This document shows positions 7,175-14,153 of a stretch of 36,132 nt of DNA, piece after piece. Both the position numbers and the translations under genes were made by a program. The stretch comes from a virus. The stretch is from positions 1 to 36,132 of the IMG/VR virus record IMGVR_UViG_3300021964_000212; one strand, 5' to 3'. Position 1 is the stretch's first letter. The number at the start of each line of letters is the position of its first letter. Below the pieces are notes generated by a model, which was given only the letters and a program-made list of their open reading frames with translations, ran no database searches and was not told the DNA's origin.

Positions 7175-7453
7175 ATGAAATCAGTGAAAATTTTTGAAAA
7201 AGGCCCAAAATTTGTTTTTGACAGATGTTTAGATGCTGCTGAATGGATTTGTGGAGATTGGCCTGAAGATGAAGGCTTCGGTTCTTCTGACAGAGCTGCG
7301 GTTTACAGGTCTGCTCTTAGAGATGTAATCGGGCATGAAAATGCTAATAACCATTTCGACGGAAAGCTTGAATTAAATCCCACTGAACTTGAAATGTTCA
7401 AAATGGGAGTTTACAACGCAATTTCTGATGTGTTTGCAAAGGAGGCACTTTAA
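7175..7453 (+). CDS. Hypothetical protein (92 aa)
   Basis: Start at ATG 7175 after AAAGGAG; the in-frame ATG at 7142 belongs to the repeated leader. The protein starts MKSVKIFEKGPKFVFDRC and is acidic, with predicted helices around an EWICGDWPED turn. First gene of a five- or six-gene overlapping operon. Function unknown. Confidence 0.65.
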   Translation: MKSVKIFEKGPKFVFDRCLDAAEWICGDWPEDEGFGSSDRAAVYRSALRDVIGHENANNHFDGKLELNPTELEMFKMGVYNAISDVFAKEAL

Positions 7454-7454
7454 T

Positions 7455-7958
7455 ATGAAAAAATTAGTCATCTATACTCAATATAAAGAGAACTACGGTG
7501 CCCATGATTGGGACGGCAAGGGCGAATGCCCACAATATTGGAAGTTCAAGGGTGGTGATACCTATGTTCTTCCTAACTGTGGCGATAGCGCCGATGTTGA
7601 TGCCGTTCTAGAAGCGGTTACTCCCTTTATCACTCACTCTAATGATTATTCTGAGGAATATATCCTTAGTACTGAGGTTGTGGATTACCATGCAAAGGTT
7701 GCCGAGGAATGGGAAACCATTACCGAGTTTTGTTTTGACCAATTCACGGGAGACGTAAATTTCATGAAGGTCACTGATAACCGTGAAGATGGCTGGATGC
7801 GTAAAGAGATTCTCGAGAAAATCGAGACTTGGACTGGTTGTCTAGAATCAAACTCTGGCCGTGCTAACTATAAAGCTGAATTTCTTATGGAGGACGGTGA
7901 CAGCTGTAACTCCGAGAACAAACTTAGAGATTGGTTTAAAACCAAGGAGGCTGCATAA
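7455..7958 (+). CDS. Hypothetical protein (167 aa)
   Basis: Start at ATG 7455, two bases after the previous stop, with GGAGG 8 nt upstream. It opens MKKLVIYTQYKENYGAHDW, then CPQYWKFKGG and an acidic region. The TQYKENYG opening recurs in uncharacterised T4-like phage proteins of similar size. No catalytic motif recognised. The stop overlaps the next ATG. Confidence 0.7.
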   Translation: MKKLVIYTQYKENYGAHDWDGKGECPQYWKFKGGDTYVLPNCGDSADVDAVLEAVTPFITHSNDYSEEYILSTEVVDYHAKVAEEWETITEFCFDQFTGDVNFMKVTDNREDGWMRKEILEKIETWTGCLESNSGRANYKAEFLMEDGDSCNSENKLRDWFKTKEAA

Positions 7959-8149
7959 TGGAAATCGTGAATACAATTTTTATAATAGTGATGATGGCCT
8001 TCATGACTTGGGTGGCCTATATGGGCTGTCATATTAGTGAAGAGAAAAGGAAAGGCGAATGGATACCACTTCCTTGGGAAAAAGATGGCTGGGCCAGAAA
8101 CCTGTTTGACAAAAATGATGTCAAATATAGAGATGGAGATAACACATGA
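7958..8149 (+). CDS. Small single-pass membrane protein (63 aa)
   Basis: TAATG overlap with the preceding gene. An N-terminal hydrophobic segment (about 5-24, NTIFIIVMMAFMTWVAYMG) is followed by a charged, Trp-rich tail. Probably an inner-membrane protein with a cytoplasmic tail. Function unknown. Confidence 0.65.
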   Translation: MEIVNTIFIIVMMAFMTWVAYMGCHISEEKRKGEWIPLPWEKDGWARNLFDKNDVKYRDGDNT

Positions 8150-8370
8150 ACGAGACCTACGCAAAAGAATGTATCGTTGAATGTATTGACAACGGTAAAC
8201 AGGTCGAAGCAGAGGTCGGTAGGTTCGAGCCGTTAGAAAGTTTACAGGTTTATATGAATACCGTAAAGGTGAACTTAAAATACAACTCAAAGCAAAGTAT
8301 ATATGTCGGCACTCAGTTCGGTATGGAATTTGTATCAGAAGGACCAAAACTTTTAGGAACATACAGATGA
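8146..8370 (+). CDS. Conserved phage hypothetical protein (74 aa)
   Basis: ATGA overlap with the preceding stop. The sequence MNETYAKECIVECIDNG, FEPLESLQVYMNTVKVNLKY and GMEFVSEGPKLLGTYR reads as a small beta-rich domain that I recall from marine T4-like phages. Function unknown. Confidence 0.68.
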   Translation: MNETYAKECIVECIDNGKQVEAEVGRFEPLESLQVYMNTVKVNLKYNSKQSIYVGTQFGMEFVSEGPKLLGTYR

Positions 8371-8597
8371 GTAAAATCCAAGTTTTACAAGAGATTACCG
8401 ATTGGGGTAGTGAAAGCCTAAATGAAAAGAATGGTGTTTACTATGTCAATGACCATGGCCACTTGGTTGGCTATAATGGTAAAATGTTCAAATCGCCTAT
8501 GAAACAGTTTTCAAAGGCGCGACGCAAGTTTGAGGTTATCGGAGAGTTAACTAATGAATACTTCATTATGTTAACTTCAGAGTTAACTAATGAATAA
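8367..8597 (+). CDS. Hypothetical protein (76 aa)
   Basis: ATGA overlap with the upstream gene. A beta-rich middle (GVYYVNDHGHLVGYNGK) precedes a basic FSKARRKFEVIG segment. The last residues repeat ELTNE twice because of a 17-bp direct repeat at 8544-8560 and 8580-8596. The second repeat copy also supplies the next gene's ATG. Confidence 0.62.
   Translation: MSKIQVLQEITDWGSESLNEKNGVYYVNDHGHLVGYNGKMFKSPMKQFSKARRKFEVIGELTNEYFIMLTSELTNE
8544..8596 (+). repeat. 17-bp direct repeat (two copies)
   Basis: GAGTTAACTAATGAATA occurs at 8544-8560 and 8580-8596, separated by 19 bp, at the end of the 76-aa gene. The downstream copy contains the start codon of the 54-aa membrane protein. Confidence 0.85.
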
Positions 8598-8754
8598 TAT
8601 AGATTGGAAACGCTGGGGGAAAGTTGCATTGGTTGCACTTCCAGTAGTAATATGGGTTGCTTGGTATGAAATCATTAAATTGCTTCATGCTGGTAGCGAA
8701 TGGTTCAACGATTTCGGCGACGAATGGCTTGAAAATTTTTTAAATAAGGATTGA
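8590..8754 (+). CDS. Small single-pass membrane protein (54 aa)
   Basis: ATG 8590 lies inside the second copy of the direct repeat and overlaps the previous gene by 8 bp. A hydrophobic segment (about 12-29, VALVALPVVIWVAWYEII) follows a short basic N-terminus. The tail is acidic (GSEWFNDFGDEW). Function unknown. Confidence 0.6.
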   Translation: MNNIDWKRWGKVALVALPVVIWVAWYEIIKLLHAGSEWFNDFGDEWLENFLNKD

Positions 8755-8756
8755 TT

Positions 8757-9020
8757 ATGAGTAATATTATTTTACCCACTAGCGATAGTGATAAAAAGAG
8801 AATTAAAGATTGTATGCAGGAAATTTCCAATTCATACACTCGACAAGAAGCTGAAAGAAGCTTTATCAAAGAGGCAATTGTCTCTCTATCAGAAGATGTG
8901 AATATTCCTAAAAACATTTTGGCAAAAATGGCTAGGATTTATCACAAACAAAATATGGCCGATGTTGTGGCTGAAGTTTCCGACATCGAAGCTTTACTAG
9001 AGACAGTAAATGGCAATTAA
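8757..9020 (+). CDS. DsbA-like dsDNA-binding late transcription protein (tentative)
   Basis: AAGGA 5 nt before ATG 8757 sets the start (87 aa). The helical sequence with KKRIKDCMQEISNSYTRQEAERSF, then NILAKMARIYHKQNMADVVAEVSDIEALLE, has the order and spacing of T4 DsbA, whose C-terminal part reads LYHKDN followed by an acidic helix. T4 DsbA binds double-stranded DNA near late promoters. Similarity is by eye only; any small helical protein is an alternative. Confidence 0.55.
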   Translation: MSNIILPTSDSDKKRIKDCMQEISNSYTRQEAERSFIKEAIVSLSEDVNIPKNILAKMARIYHKQNMADVVAEVSDIEALLETVNGN

Positions 9021-9183
9021 AACAGAAGTTCATCAACAGGGCACCGCAATGGAGCTCAAGTTATCACGAAAGCTCGTTCGAGCAATGGAAGACTCAGGTG
9101 TGGTTCTCACGCCTGATGTCTCTCCTCATCTACAAAAACTTAAAGAGTTTTACAAAAAGCAAATCAAAGCAGGACTTTTGTAA
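9010..9183 (+). CDS. Small basic protein (57 aa)
   Basis: ATG 9010 overlaps the preceding gene by 11 bp. Product starts MAIKTEVHQQGTAMELKLSRK and ends KEFYKKQIKAGLL. It is helical and basic and follows the DsbA-like gene, so a role in transcription is possible but not shown. Confidence 0.55.
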   Translation: MAIKTEVHQQGTAMELKLSRKLVRAMEDSGVVLTPDVSPHLQKLKEFYKKQIKAGLL

Positions 9184-9242
9184 CATTTTTGTAAAATATT
9201 ATTAATTTTTATATTATATTATAAAAATTTTGTATATATACT

Positions 9243-9267
9243 ATTGTATGGCAAATCGGCATACAAT
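9243..9267 (+). promoter_or_regulatory. Leader hairpin before the micro-protein cassette
   Basis: The 105-bp gap before 9289 is very AT-rich. It contains ATTGTATG (9243-9250) perfectly paired with CATACAAT (9260-9267) over a 9-nt loop, and AAGGACAT as the ribosome binding site. No early-type promoter is visible here. The role of the hairpin is unknown. Confidence 0.4.
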
Positions 9268-9288
9268 TCATTTTAACATAAGGACATA

Positions 9289-9474
9289 ATGAATCAAACG
9301 ACTGATACAAAAATTTTAAAAGCAGTTAATTTATCGCCTCCGGTCGACGATACATTTTTTGACAAGCTCGAAAATGTACATCCCATGAAACAAATAACTA
9401 TTGCTTCTATAATTCAGGTATCGGTATTTGGATTTATGCTACTAGCATTTTATTTGATAGGACTGGTAGTATGA
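9289..9474 (+). CDS. Small single-pass membrane protein (61 aa)
   Basis: First gene of a run of five tiny ORFs. A soluble N-terminus (MNQTTDTKILKAVNLSPPVD...) precedes one C-terminal membrane segment (about 37-61, ITIASIIQVSVFGFMLLAFY). AAGGA precedes the ATG. Its TGA overlaps the next ATG (ATGA). No family recognised. Confidence 0.62.
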   Translation: MNQTTDTKILKAVNLSPPVDDTFFDKLENVHPMKQITIASIIQVSVFGFMLLAFYLIGLVV

Positions 9475-9572
9475 AAAATTTAGATAAAAATAAAATACAA
9501 GAAAATGCTGAGCTTTTTACTTTAATCACAATATTTTTTATTGCATTATTGGGAGTGAATCCACCACTATGA
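9471..9572 (+). CDS. Micro membrane protein (33 aa)
   Basis: Starts in an ATGA overlap with the preceding stop. The 33 residues have a polar start (MKNLDKNKIQENAELF) and one hydrophobic segment (TLITIFFIALLGV) ending NPPL. Its own TGA overlaps the next ATG. Coupling in both directions supports real translation. Confidence 0.5.
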   Translation: MKNLDKNKIQENAELFTLITIFFIALLGVNPPL

Positions 9573-9661
9573 GAAATTTTTTCAAAAGGGGCTGGGTAAA
9601 ATCGTTCGTTAAATACTGGGTAATGCCTTGGGCACCTTGTGTACCTAAGGAAAAAGTCTAA
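9569..9661 (+). CDS. Micro protein, basic and aromatic (30 aa)
   Basis: ATGA overlap. The sequence MRNFFKRGWVKSFVKYW followed by MPWAPCVPKEKV is amphipathic, Trp/Phe-rich and cationic, so it probably lies at the membrane surface. Its TAA overlaps the following ATG. Confidence 0.45.
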   Translation: MRNFFKRGWVKSFVKYWVMPWAPCVPKEKV

Positions 9662-9771
9662 TGTTAGAATTTATTATCATAATGGTTTCCATACTTTCAA
9701 GTTTTCTTTATTTGAAAAAAGCTCCTATGTATGAGATCCAACAGGCTCTCTACCTAGAAAAACAAAAATAA
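9661..9771 (+). CDS. Micro membrane protein (36 aa)
   Basis: TAATG overlap. An N-terminal membrane segment (LEFIIIMVSILSSFLYL) is followed by a short soluble tail KKAPMYEIQQALYLEKQK. Function unknown. Confidence 0.5.
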   Translation: MLEFIIIMVSILSSFLYLKKAPMYEIQQALYLEKQK

Positions 9772-9790
9772 CAAACTCAGAGGTAATACA

Positions 9791-9901
9791 ATGAAGCAAT
9801 TCTTAGAAGGATTGCAATTCAATGGTGAGATTTGTATGGAGTGTATTCTTGTTTCCATTTTTATGGGAATGATGTTCTACAGCATAAGTACTATAGCATA
9901 A
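9791..9901 (+). CDS. Micro membrane protein (36 aa)
   Basis: Preceded by GAGGTAATACA. One hydrophobic segment (ILVSIFMGMMFYSISTIA) after MKQFLEGLQFNGEICMEC, which carries two cysteines three residues apart. Last gene before the terminator at 9925. Confidence 0.5.
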   Translation: MKQFLEGLQFNGEICMECILVSIFMGMMFYSISTIA

Positions 9902-9924
9902 TGATTGCAATCATTTAAAACTAG

Positions 9925-9949
9925 AAAGGGAGCCATTGGCTCCCTTTTT
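9925..9949. terminator. Strong terminator between convergent operons
   Basis: AAAGGGAGCC (9925-9934), ATT loop, GGCTCCCTTT (9938-9947), then T residues. It closes the plus-strand block and can also stop minus-strand transcripts of the late operon. Confidence 0.9.
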
Positions 9950-9955
9950 AATACC

Positions 9956-10120
9956 TTAATACCAAGGATTATTAGTCACATAACTAGGCAAAAATCTCTC
10001 TTCGTTTTTTGGTCCAAAAGATTTTGCAATCTTATGATTTCTAGCCCGTGGACTTAATAATTTGTTTCTAAGGTCGCGTTTGACTGCATGTTTAAAACAA
10101 GCAATTTGATATTTAGTCAT
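9956..10120 (-). CDS. Small basic protein under tandem glutamine riboswitches (54 aa)
   Basis: ATG at 10120 is preceded by AAAAGGAGATGTT, an ideal ribosome binding site. An upstream in-frame start would lie in the riboswitch. The product is 54 aa and strongly basic: MTKYQIACFKHAVKRDLRNK, then LLSPRARNHKIAKSFG and a C-terminus NNPWY. In cyanobacteria this riboswitch class controls small basic peptides, including glutamine synthetase inactivating factors and 'downstream peptides'. A similar role here is a hypothesis; direct sequence similarity to IF7/IF17 is not evident to me. Confidence 0.7.
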   Translation of the reverse strand: MTKYQIACFKHAVKRDLRNKLLSPRARNHKIAKSFGPKNEERFLPSYVTNNPWY

Positions 10121-10139
10121 AACATCTCCTTTTACAAAG

Positions 10140-10191
10140 ATGCGTTCCTTCGGTTTCATTACCTACTTCCGTCTGTTTCCAGATGAACGAT
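10140..10191 (-). promoter_or_regulatory. Glutamine (glnA-type) riboswitch, proximal copy
   Basis: Read on the minus strand (10191 to 10140): outer stem CGTTC/GAACG, hairpin TCTG-GAAA-CAGA, conserved ACGGAAGTAG, hairpin GGT/ACC, conserved CGAAGGAACGC. This three-way junction and its conserved strands match what I know of the glnA RNA motif, an L-glutamine aptamer found in cyanobacteria and marine phages. It ends about 20 nt before the start codon, so control of translation initiation is likely. Confidence 0.82.
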
Positions 10192-10192
10192 A

Positions 10193-10243
10193 ATGCGTTC
10201 CTTCGTCACTTCTGACTACTTCCGTCCAATAAGGATGAACGAT
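10193..10243 (-). promoter_or_regulatory. Glutamine (glnA-type) riboswitch, distal copy
   Basis: Second tandem copy one base upstream of the first (minus strand 10243 to 10193). The same conserved strands ACGGAAGTAG and CGAAGGAACGC and outer stem CGTTC/GAACG are present. The two inner hairpins differ in sequence but still pair (TCC/GGA and GTCA-GAAG-TGAC). This is covariation between the copies and strongly supports a folded RNA. Confidence 0.82.
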
Positions 10244-10255
10244 TAATATTATTTA

Positions 10256-10468
10256 TTACTTAGCGACCACAAACTCATTCAATTCTGCGGCAACATTAAT
10301 AATGTCTTGAGCAGTAAAGTTTTGAGCTGGTAAAGGTTTCTTATCATCTGGATGGTTATCGTTGTGATGATAAGTAGCGTTAATCTTTCTTTCAAGATTA
10401 TCATATAATATGGACTGAGCCATACTGAGTAGGTCGGCACGAATCTCGTACCCTGATTTATTTGACAT
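10256..10468 (-). CDS. Conserved small phage protein (70 aa)
   Basis: ATG at 10468 follows AGGAGGAATT. The sequence MSNKSGYEIRADLLSMAQ, then ILYDNLERK and a C-terminal FTAQDIINVAAELNEFV, resembles a short helical protein common in marine T4-like phages. Function unknown. A 6-bp hairpin (GTATCT/AGATAC, 10502-10519) lies in the 68-bp gap upstream, without a good U-tract. Confidence 0.72.
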   Translation of the reverse strand: MSNKSGYEIRADLLSMAQSILYDNLERKINATYHHNDNHPDDKKPLPAQNFTAQDIINVAAELNEFVVAK

Positions 10469-10536
10469 AATTCCTCCTGTGTGTATGTGTGTTTATGTCT
10501 TGTATCTTTTATTAGATACATTATTATATATACGAG

Positions 10537-11208
10537 CTATCTTTTTTCGCATTGCCTCTCGGCTTTATTAAGTAATCTAAAATTATTTGCTACAACAACT
10601 CCAGTTGAAACACCTGCACCTAATTTCCAACCATACCAAAAAAGTTCGTCAGCATCTAAAACAAATTTTATTCCACCAATAACACCTATCTTTAAACCGA
10701 TCATTTCATGCACTTTTGGAACTTCGGGTAATAAAGGATTTGCTTCAAAGACACAATCATATTTCATACCTTTATATGTTGAATATACATCAAGTATCTG
10801 TGTGGTCCAAAAGAATATATCAATGTATCTTTTTTCTCTCTCGTTCCAATAAAAATCTGGAGAGGACATATCTAGGTCAAGATTTACATCATTTACTGAG
10901 AATTGTGGAGCACGTTCCTGGAATTTTGGTTTGTGTTGTAAATCATGAAAAGTAGGAACAAATTTAGGACCATAAGGTAATTGGATAATTGCACCGTTAG
11001 ACATTATTCTAGCTTTGCCTACAATTGTTCGGCGAATATAATGTTCGCTGTATGGAGCAAAATGCCCTTGTTGAAATTGTGCTAAATGTCTTTGATTAAC
11101 GTTGGGTATGTAATGATTTTCTATTTTAGGAACATAGGCACTTACCGGAATACTCAGAAAAAGTAATCCGATAATTAATTTATTTAGTCGTGGCAATAAA
11201 AATTCCAT
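10537..11208 (-). CDS. Exported/membrane protein with DUF5658-like C-terminus
   Basis: A 223-aa protein with a signal-like N-terminus (LIIGLLFLSIPVSA, about 11-24). A middle region rich in His and Tyr follows, then a C-terminal segment ILDVYSTYKGMKYDCVFEANPLLP with two further hydrophobic helices. The D...ST...EANPL pattern is that of DUF5658-type small membrane domains. The start overlaps the end of the cyclase gene by 29 bp. Last large gene of the curli operon; function unknown. Confidence 0.68.
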   Translation of the reverse strand: MEFLLPRLNKLIIGLLFLSIPVSAYVPKIENHYIPNVNQRHLAQFQQGHFAPYSEHYIRRTIVGKARIMSNGAIIQLPYGPKFVPTFHDLQHKPKFQERAPQFSVNDVNLDLDMSSPDFYWNEREKRYIDIFFWTTQILDVYSTYKGMKYDCVFEANPLLPEVPKVHEMIGLKIGVIGGIKFVLDADELFWYGWKLGAGVSTGVVVANNFRLLNKAERQCEKR

Positions 11209-13219
11209 CCCAATCTCTTGGTAGCGTTTGTGTTTTCATATATTCACATCGCTCTATCCACATTTTGTAATATCCAGCCATTTGGCCTTCAAAACATTCC
11301 ATCAAGTTATTACAGATTTTAATGGCCTTATCAAAATTTTGTTTTCGATAATTCAGATGCATTGCTTCATGCATCTCTGTGGGTTTAATATATTTATTCT
11401 TGTCCAAATCAAGTACTGTGTATATTTCAATACCTACTGTCTTGCCTTTCACTGCCAAATCATCTACTTTTAAAAAGAAAAAGTCATCACGACAATGTTT
11501 TACTGTATCTCCACCTACTAATAAAAGACAACCATATTCTTTACATTTTGATTCGATACGAGCAGCGGTTGAAACAGCGTCTCCAAGTACATCATAACTA
11601 TGCCTTTCGGTAGAACCCATCTCGCCGAGATAACCTAATCCTGTATTAATTCCAGCACCCATACCAATTGGAGGCCTTCCTTCCGATACAATCTTTTTAT
11701 TAAATTCTTCTACAGATTTTAGCATATTCAATCCAGTCTGAACAGCTGTTTTCGGATGGTCGGGATCTTCTATTGGTGCATTATGAATATGCATTGAAGC
11801 ATCACCTATATACTTAATAATCATTCCATCAGCGTTAAGGACAGGCTCTGTGATTGAATCCATATATCCATTCATTAATTTTGTCAAGCCTTGTACATCG
11901 TCTCCAAAACTTTCACCTAATGGTGTAAATCCTCTTAAATCGGAAAAACAAATACTAACTTCTTTTTTCATACCTTCTTTAATGAGGGCAGGATTTTCTT
12001 GTAAGAGACGAACAACTGTTGGGGAAGCATACCCAGAAAATTGCTTTTGTATTTGACGTTTCTCTAAAAACGTGATATAATACTTATTGAAACTTGATTG
12101 GGCAAAAACTACTAAGGAAGCTAATGAACTCAAAGTTGCATCAACGAAGATTAAAGAATTCCAAAGATACAGAGATATTCCATAAGAGGAAAAGAGCTGA
12201 ACGAGACTCACTATCACCGCAAGAGTTGTGGGTAAGATATAGACCGCTCCAAGGATACCTAGACTCAATAGGACCAGAAGAGCAAGCTCGGCTATTGGCT
12301 GCCAGTCGGGAATCTGTATTTCGACTCCTGAAAGAACGGTCTGAATTAACTGGGCTTGAACTTCGTGGGGATACTTTGCACCCAATGGGGTTGCGACTGG
12401 ATTAGCATATCCTTCAGCTGTAACTCCAAATAAAAGAACCTTTCCTGCTGGAAGTGGATCTAATATACTAATTTGTTCAAATTCGTTCCAGAATGCAATT
12501 GGTATTTCAGCAAAACTATTTGTTGTAATTGGGTCTTGTCGACCCATTCGTATCCATTCAACACCATTGGTGCCGACTTTCATCTGATAACTTGGTTCTC
12601 CTGTAAACACTCGTAACGTATCGAGGGCGAGAGATGGATAGGGATTCCCGGCTGCTTTGACCACGAGCGGTGCTCTTCGCACGACTCCGGTTGGTGCGTC
12701 AGGAATAGCAACAGTAGCGCCGACACCAAAAGCCCAAGAAGAAAGAGATTCCACAGGGTACAATAATCCAGGAAACGAGTATAGCCAATTTTCATTTTGT
12801 TCTCCAAAAGTTGCAACACCTACAAAGGTGCCAACTCCATCTGATGTCTGTTGAGTGGGAGCAGAAGATAATACAACAGCTTTATTTGCCATTGCTTCTG
12901 CTAGTTGATTATCCTCTCCGAATCTATCAGATTCGGAATAAATCATATTTAGTACATATAAAGAATCAGCAGGGCCAGAATTAATATAATCAGCAACACT
13001 GCCCCTTGGCCAAGGATACTGACCATTTTTTGCAATTGCCCTTTCATCAATGTTGACGAGGACGATGTCACTCGATACAATTTTTTCCTTTTTGGAATGG
13101 AGATAGTCATAATAAGAATACTCTATACTTTGAATAAAATTTGGGTTTGTAATACTTAATGTTGCAAACCCAGTGATGGTTATTAATACAGTCCACCATT
13201 TTGTGAGATATTTAAGCAC
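11180..13219 (-). CDS. CHASE2-domain class III adenylate cyclase
   Basis: A 679-aa membrane receptor cyclase. One N-terminal membrane helix (about 10-25), an extracytoplasmic CHASE2 sensor (about 45-300, with VNIDERAIAKNGQYPWPR), membrane helices between about 308 and 375, and a class III catalytic domain (about 418-560). Metal-binding D427 (FSDLRGFT) and D473 (YIGDAS), ATP-type K469 and D543, and transition-state R554 are present. The usual transition-state Asn is Ser550 (GDAVSTAAR). The start is GTG at 13219 with AAGGA upstream, overlapping hemE by 8 bp. Expected product cAMP; activity is uncertain because of Ser550. Confidence 0.88.
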   Translation of the reverse strand: MLKYLTKWWTVLITITGFATLSITNPNFIQSIEYSYYDYLHSKKEKIVSSDIVLVNIDERAIAKNGQYPWPRGSVADYINSGPADSLYVLNMIYSESDRFGEDNQLAEAMANKAVVLSSAPTQQTSDGVGTFVGVATFGEQNENWLYSFPGLLYPVESLSSWAFGVGATVAIPDAPTGVVRRAPLVVKAAGNPYPSLALDTLRVFTGEPSYQMKVGTNGVEWIRMGRQDPITTNSFAEIPIAFWNEFEQISILDPLPAGKVLLFGVTAEGYANPVATPLGAKYPHEVQAQLIQTVLSGVEIQIPDWQPIAELALLVLLSLGILGAVYILPTTLAVIVSLVQLFSSYGISLYLWNSLIFVDATLSSLASLVVFAQSSFNKYYITFLEKRQIQKQFSGYASPTVVRLLQENPALIKEGMKKEVSICFSDLRGFTPLGESFGDDVQGLTKLMNGYMDSITEPVLNADGMIIKYIGDASMHIHNAPIEDPDHPKTAVQTGLNMLKSVEEFNKKIVSEGRPPIGMGAGINTGLGYLGEMGSTERHSYDVLGDAVSTAARIESKCKEYGCLLLVGGDTVKHCRDDFFFLKVDDLAVKGKTVGIEIYTVLDLDKNKYIKPTEMHEAMHLNYRKQNFDKAIKICNNLMECFEGQMAGYYKMWIERCEYMKTQTLPRDWDGIFIATTK

Positions 13220-14147
13220 GATATTCCTTAACAGTATTAACTAATGCCCTCACATTTTCTACTGGTGTAGTTTTATGTATACCATGAGCAAGATTTACTA
13301 CGTAAGGTTTATCTTTCATTTTATCTAATACAGGAGTTATATCTTCTCCGTTTATGAGTCTTTGTACTGTTATTCCACCTTGTAATACTTCACCGTGTAT
13401 TTCATCGACGGGTTTATCATCACTAATATTTGTACAATCTGGATTGACAATCTCGATGTATTTGTTTATCTTATCACCAACTAATCTTGGGAAAGCTATA
13501 ATACAAACATGAGGATAATGTGCTCGAATAATATCAACAATTATTTTTGTTGGTTCAATAACAATTTCATCAAAGTCATGTTCCGATATATCACCAGCAT
13601 GACTGTCGAATATTTGTATCGTATCACAACCAGCTTCAATCTGCATTGAAAGGTGAGTTACAATATATGGTATTAATCGGTTAACTATATCTGAATCTAC
13701 AGAATCACACATGTACTTACAGAGCGTATAAGGAGCTGCTGCAAAACCAATAAGTGATTTACTATCATCAAGTTCTTCTCTTACTCTTCTGATAGCTTCA
13801 TAAACAGGTTCGCATTTTTGAATAAAGTCACCTTCTGTTGTTTCCCAAAAAGATTCGTTATAAGGTCCCAGTACGGGACTAGGTGTGTAATCTAATTCTT
13901 GCCCTAAAGCATAATTGATTATTAATATGTCTGAAAATATAATTGCTGCATCCATATCAAATTCTTTAATAGGTTGCATTGTAATTTCTGCTGCCTTACT
14001 TGGAGTAAGAGCCATATCTAAAAAGCCATTTGATTTTTCTTTGATCGCCATATATTCTGGCATATATCTTCCGGCTTGTCTCATTAACCAAACAGGATAT
14101 AAATTGACCTCTTTATCCTGTATGGTCCTTTGTAATAACGTTTTCAT
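13212..14147 (-). CDS. hemE: Uroporphyrinogen decarboxylase
   Basis: A 311-aa HemE that would convert uroporphyrinogen III to coproporphyrinogen III in the cytoplasm. Signature 1 is PVWLMRQAGRYMPEY (18-32, substrate-binding R23 and R27), followed by IIFSDILI with catalytic D73, AAPYTL with Y140, and NLAHGIHKTTPVENV with H288. FDSHAG (180-185) differs from the usual FDSWAG. It is shorter than typical bacterial enzymes (about 340-355 aa). It lies 6 bp after the second curlin gene with no clear Shine-Dalgarno, so coupling is likely. All main substrate-binding residues are kept, which argues for function. Confidence 0.92.
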   Translation of the reverse strand: MKTLLQRTIQDKEVNLYPVWLMRQAGRYMPEYMAIKEKSNGFLDMALTPSKAAEITMQPIKEFDMDAAIIFSDILIINYALGQELDYTPSPVLGPYNESFWETTEGDFIQKCEPVYEAIRRVREELDDSKSLIGFAAAPYTLCKYMCDSVDSDIVNRLIPYIVTHLSMQIEAGCDTIQIFDSHAGDISEHDFDEIVIEPTKIIVDIIRAHYPHVCIIAFPRLVGDKINKYIEIVNPDCTNISDDKPVDEIHGEVLQGGITVQRLINGEDITPVLDKMKDKPYVVNLAHGIHKTTPVENVRALVNTVKEYRA

Positions 14148-14153
14148 AATTAA

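Noticed and set aside
7868-8362. 164-codon minus-strand frame
   Set aside because: Antisense to an overlapping chain of plus-strand genes with good start signals; no ribosome binding site or family.
9289-9901. Micro-proteins as photosystem small subunits
   Set aside because: Size and single membrane helices fit, but no PsaJ, PsbX or similar motif is visible and no other photosynthesis gene is present.
12094-12405. 103-codon plus-strand frame
   Set aside because: Lies wholly opposite the membrane part of the adenylate cyclase gene, whose domains are clear.
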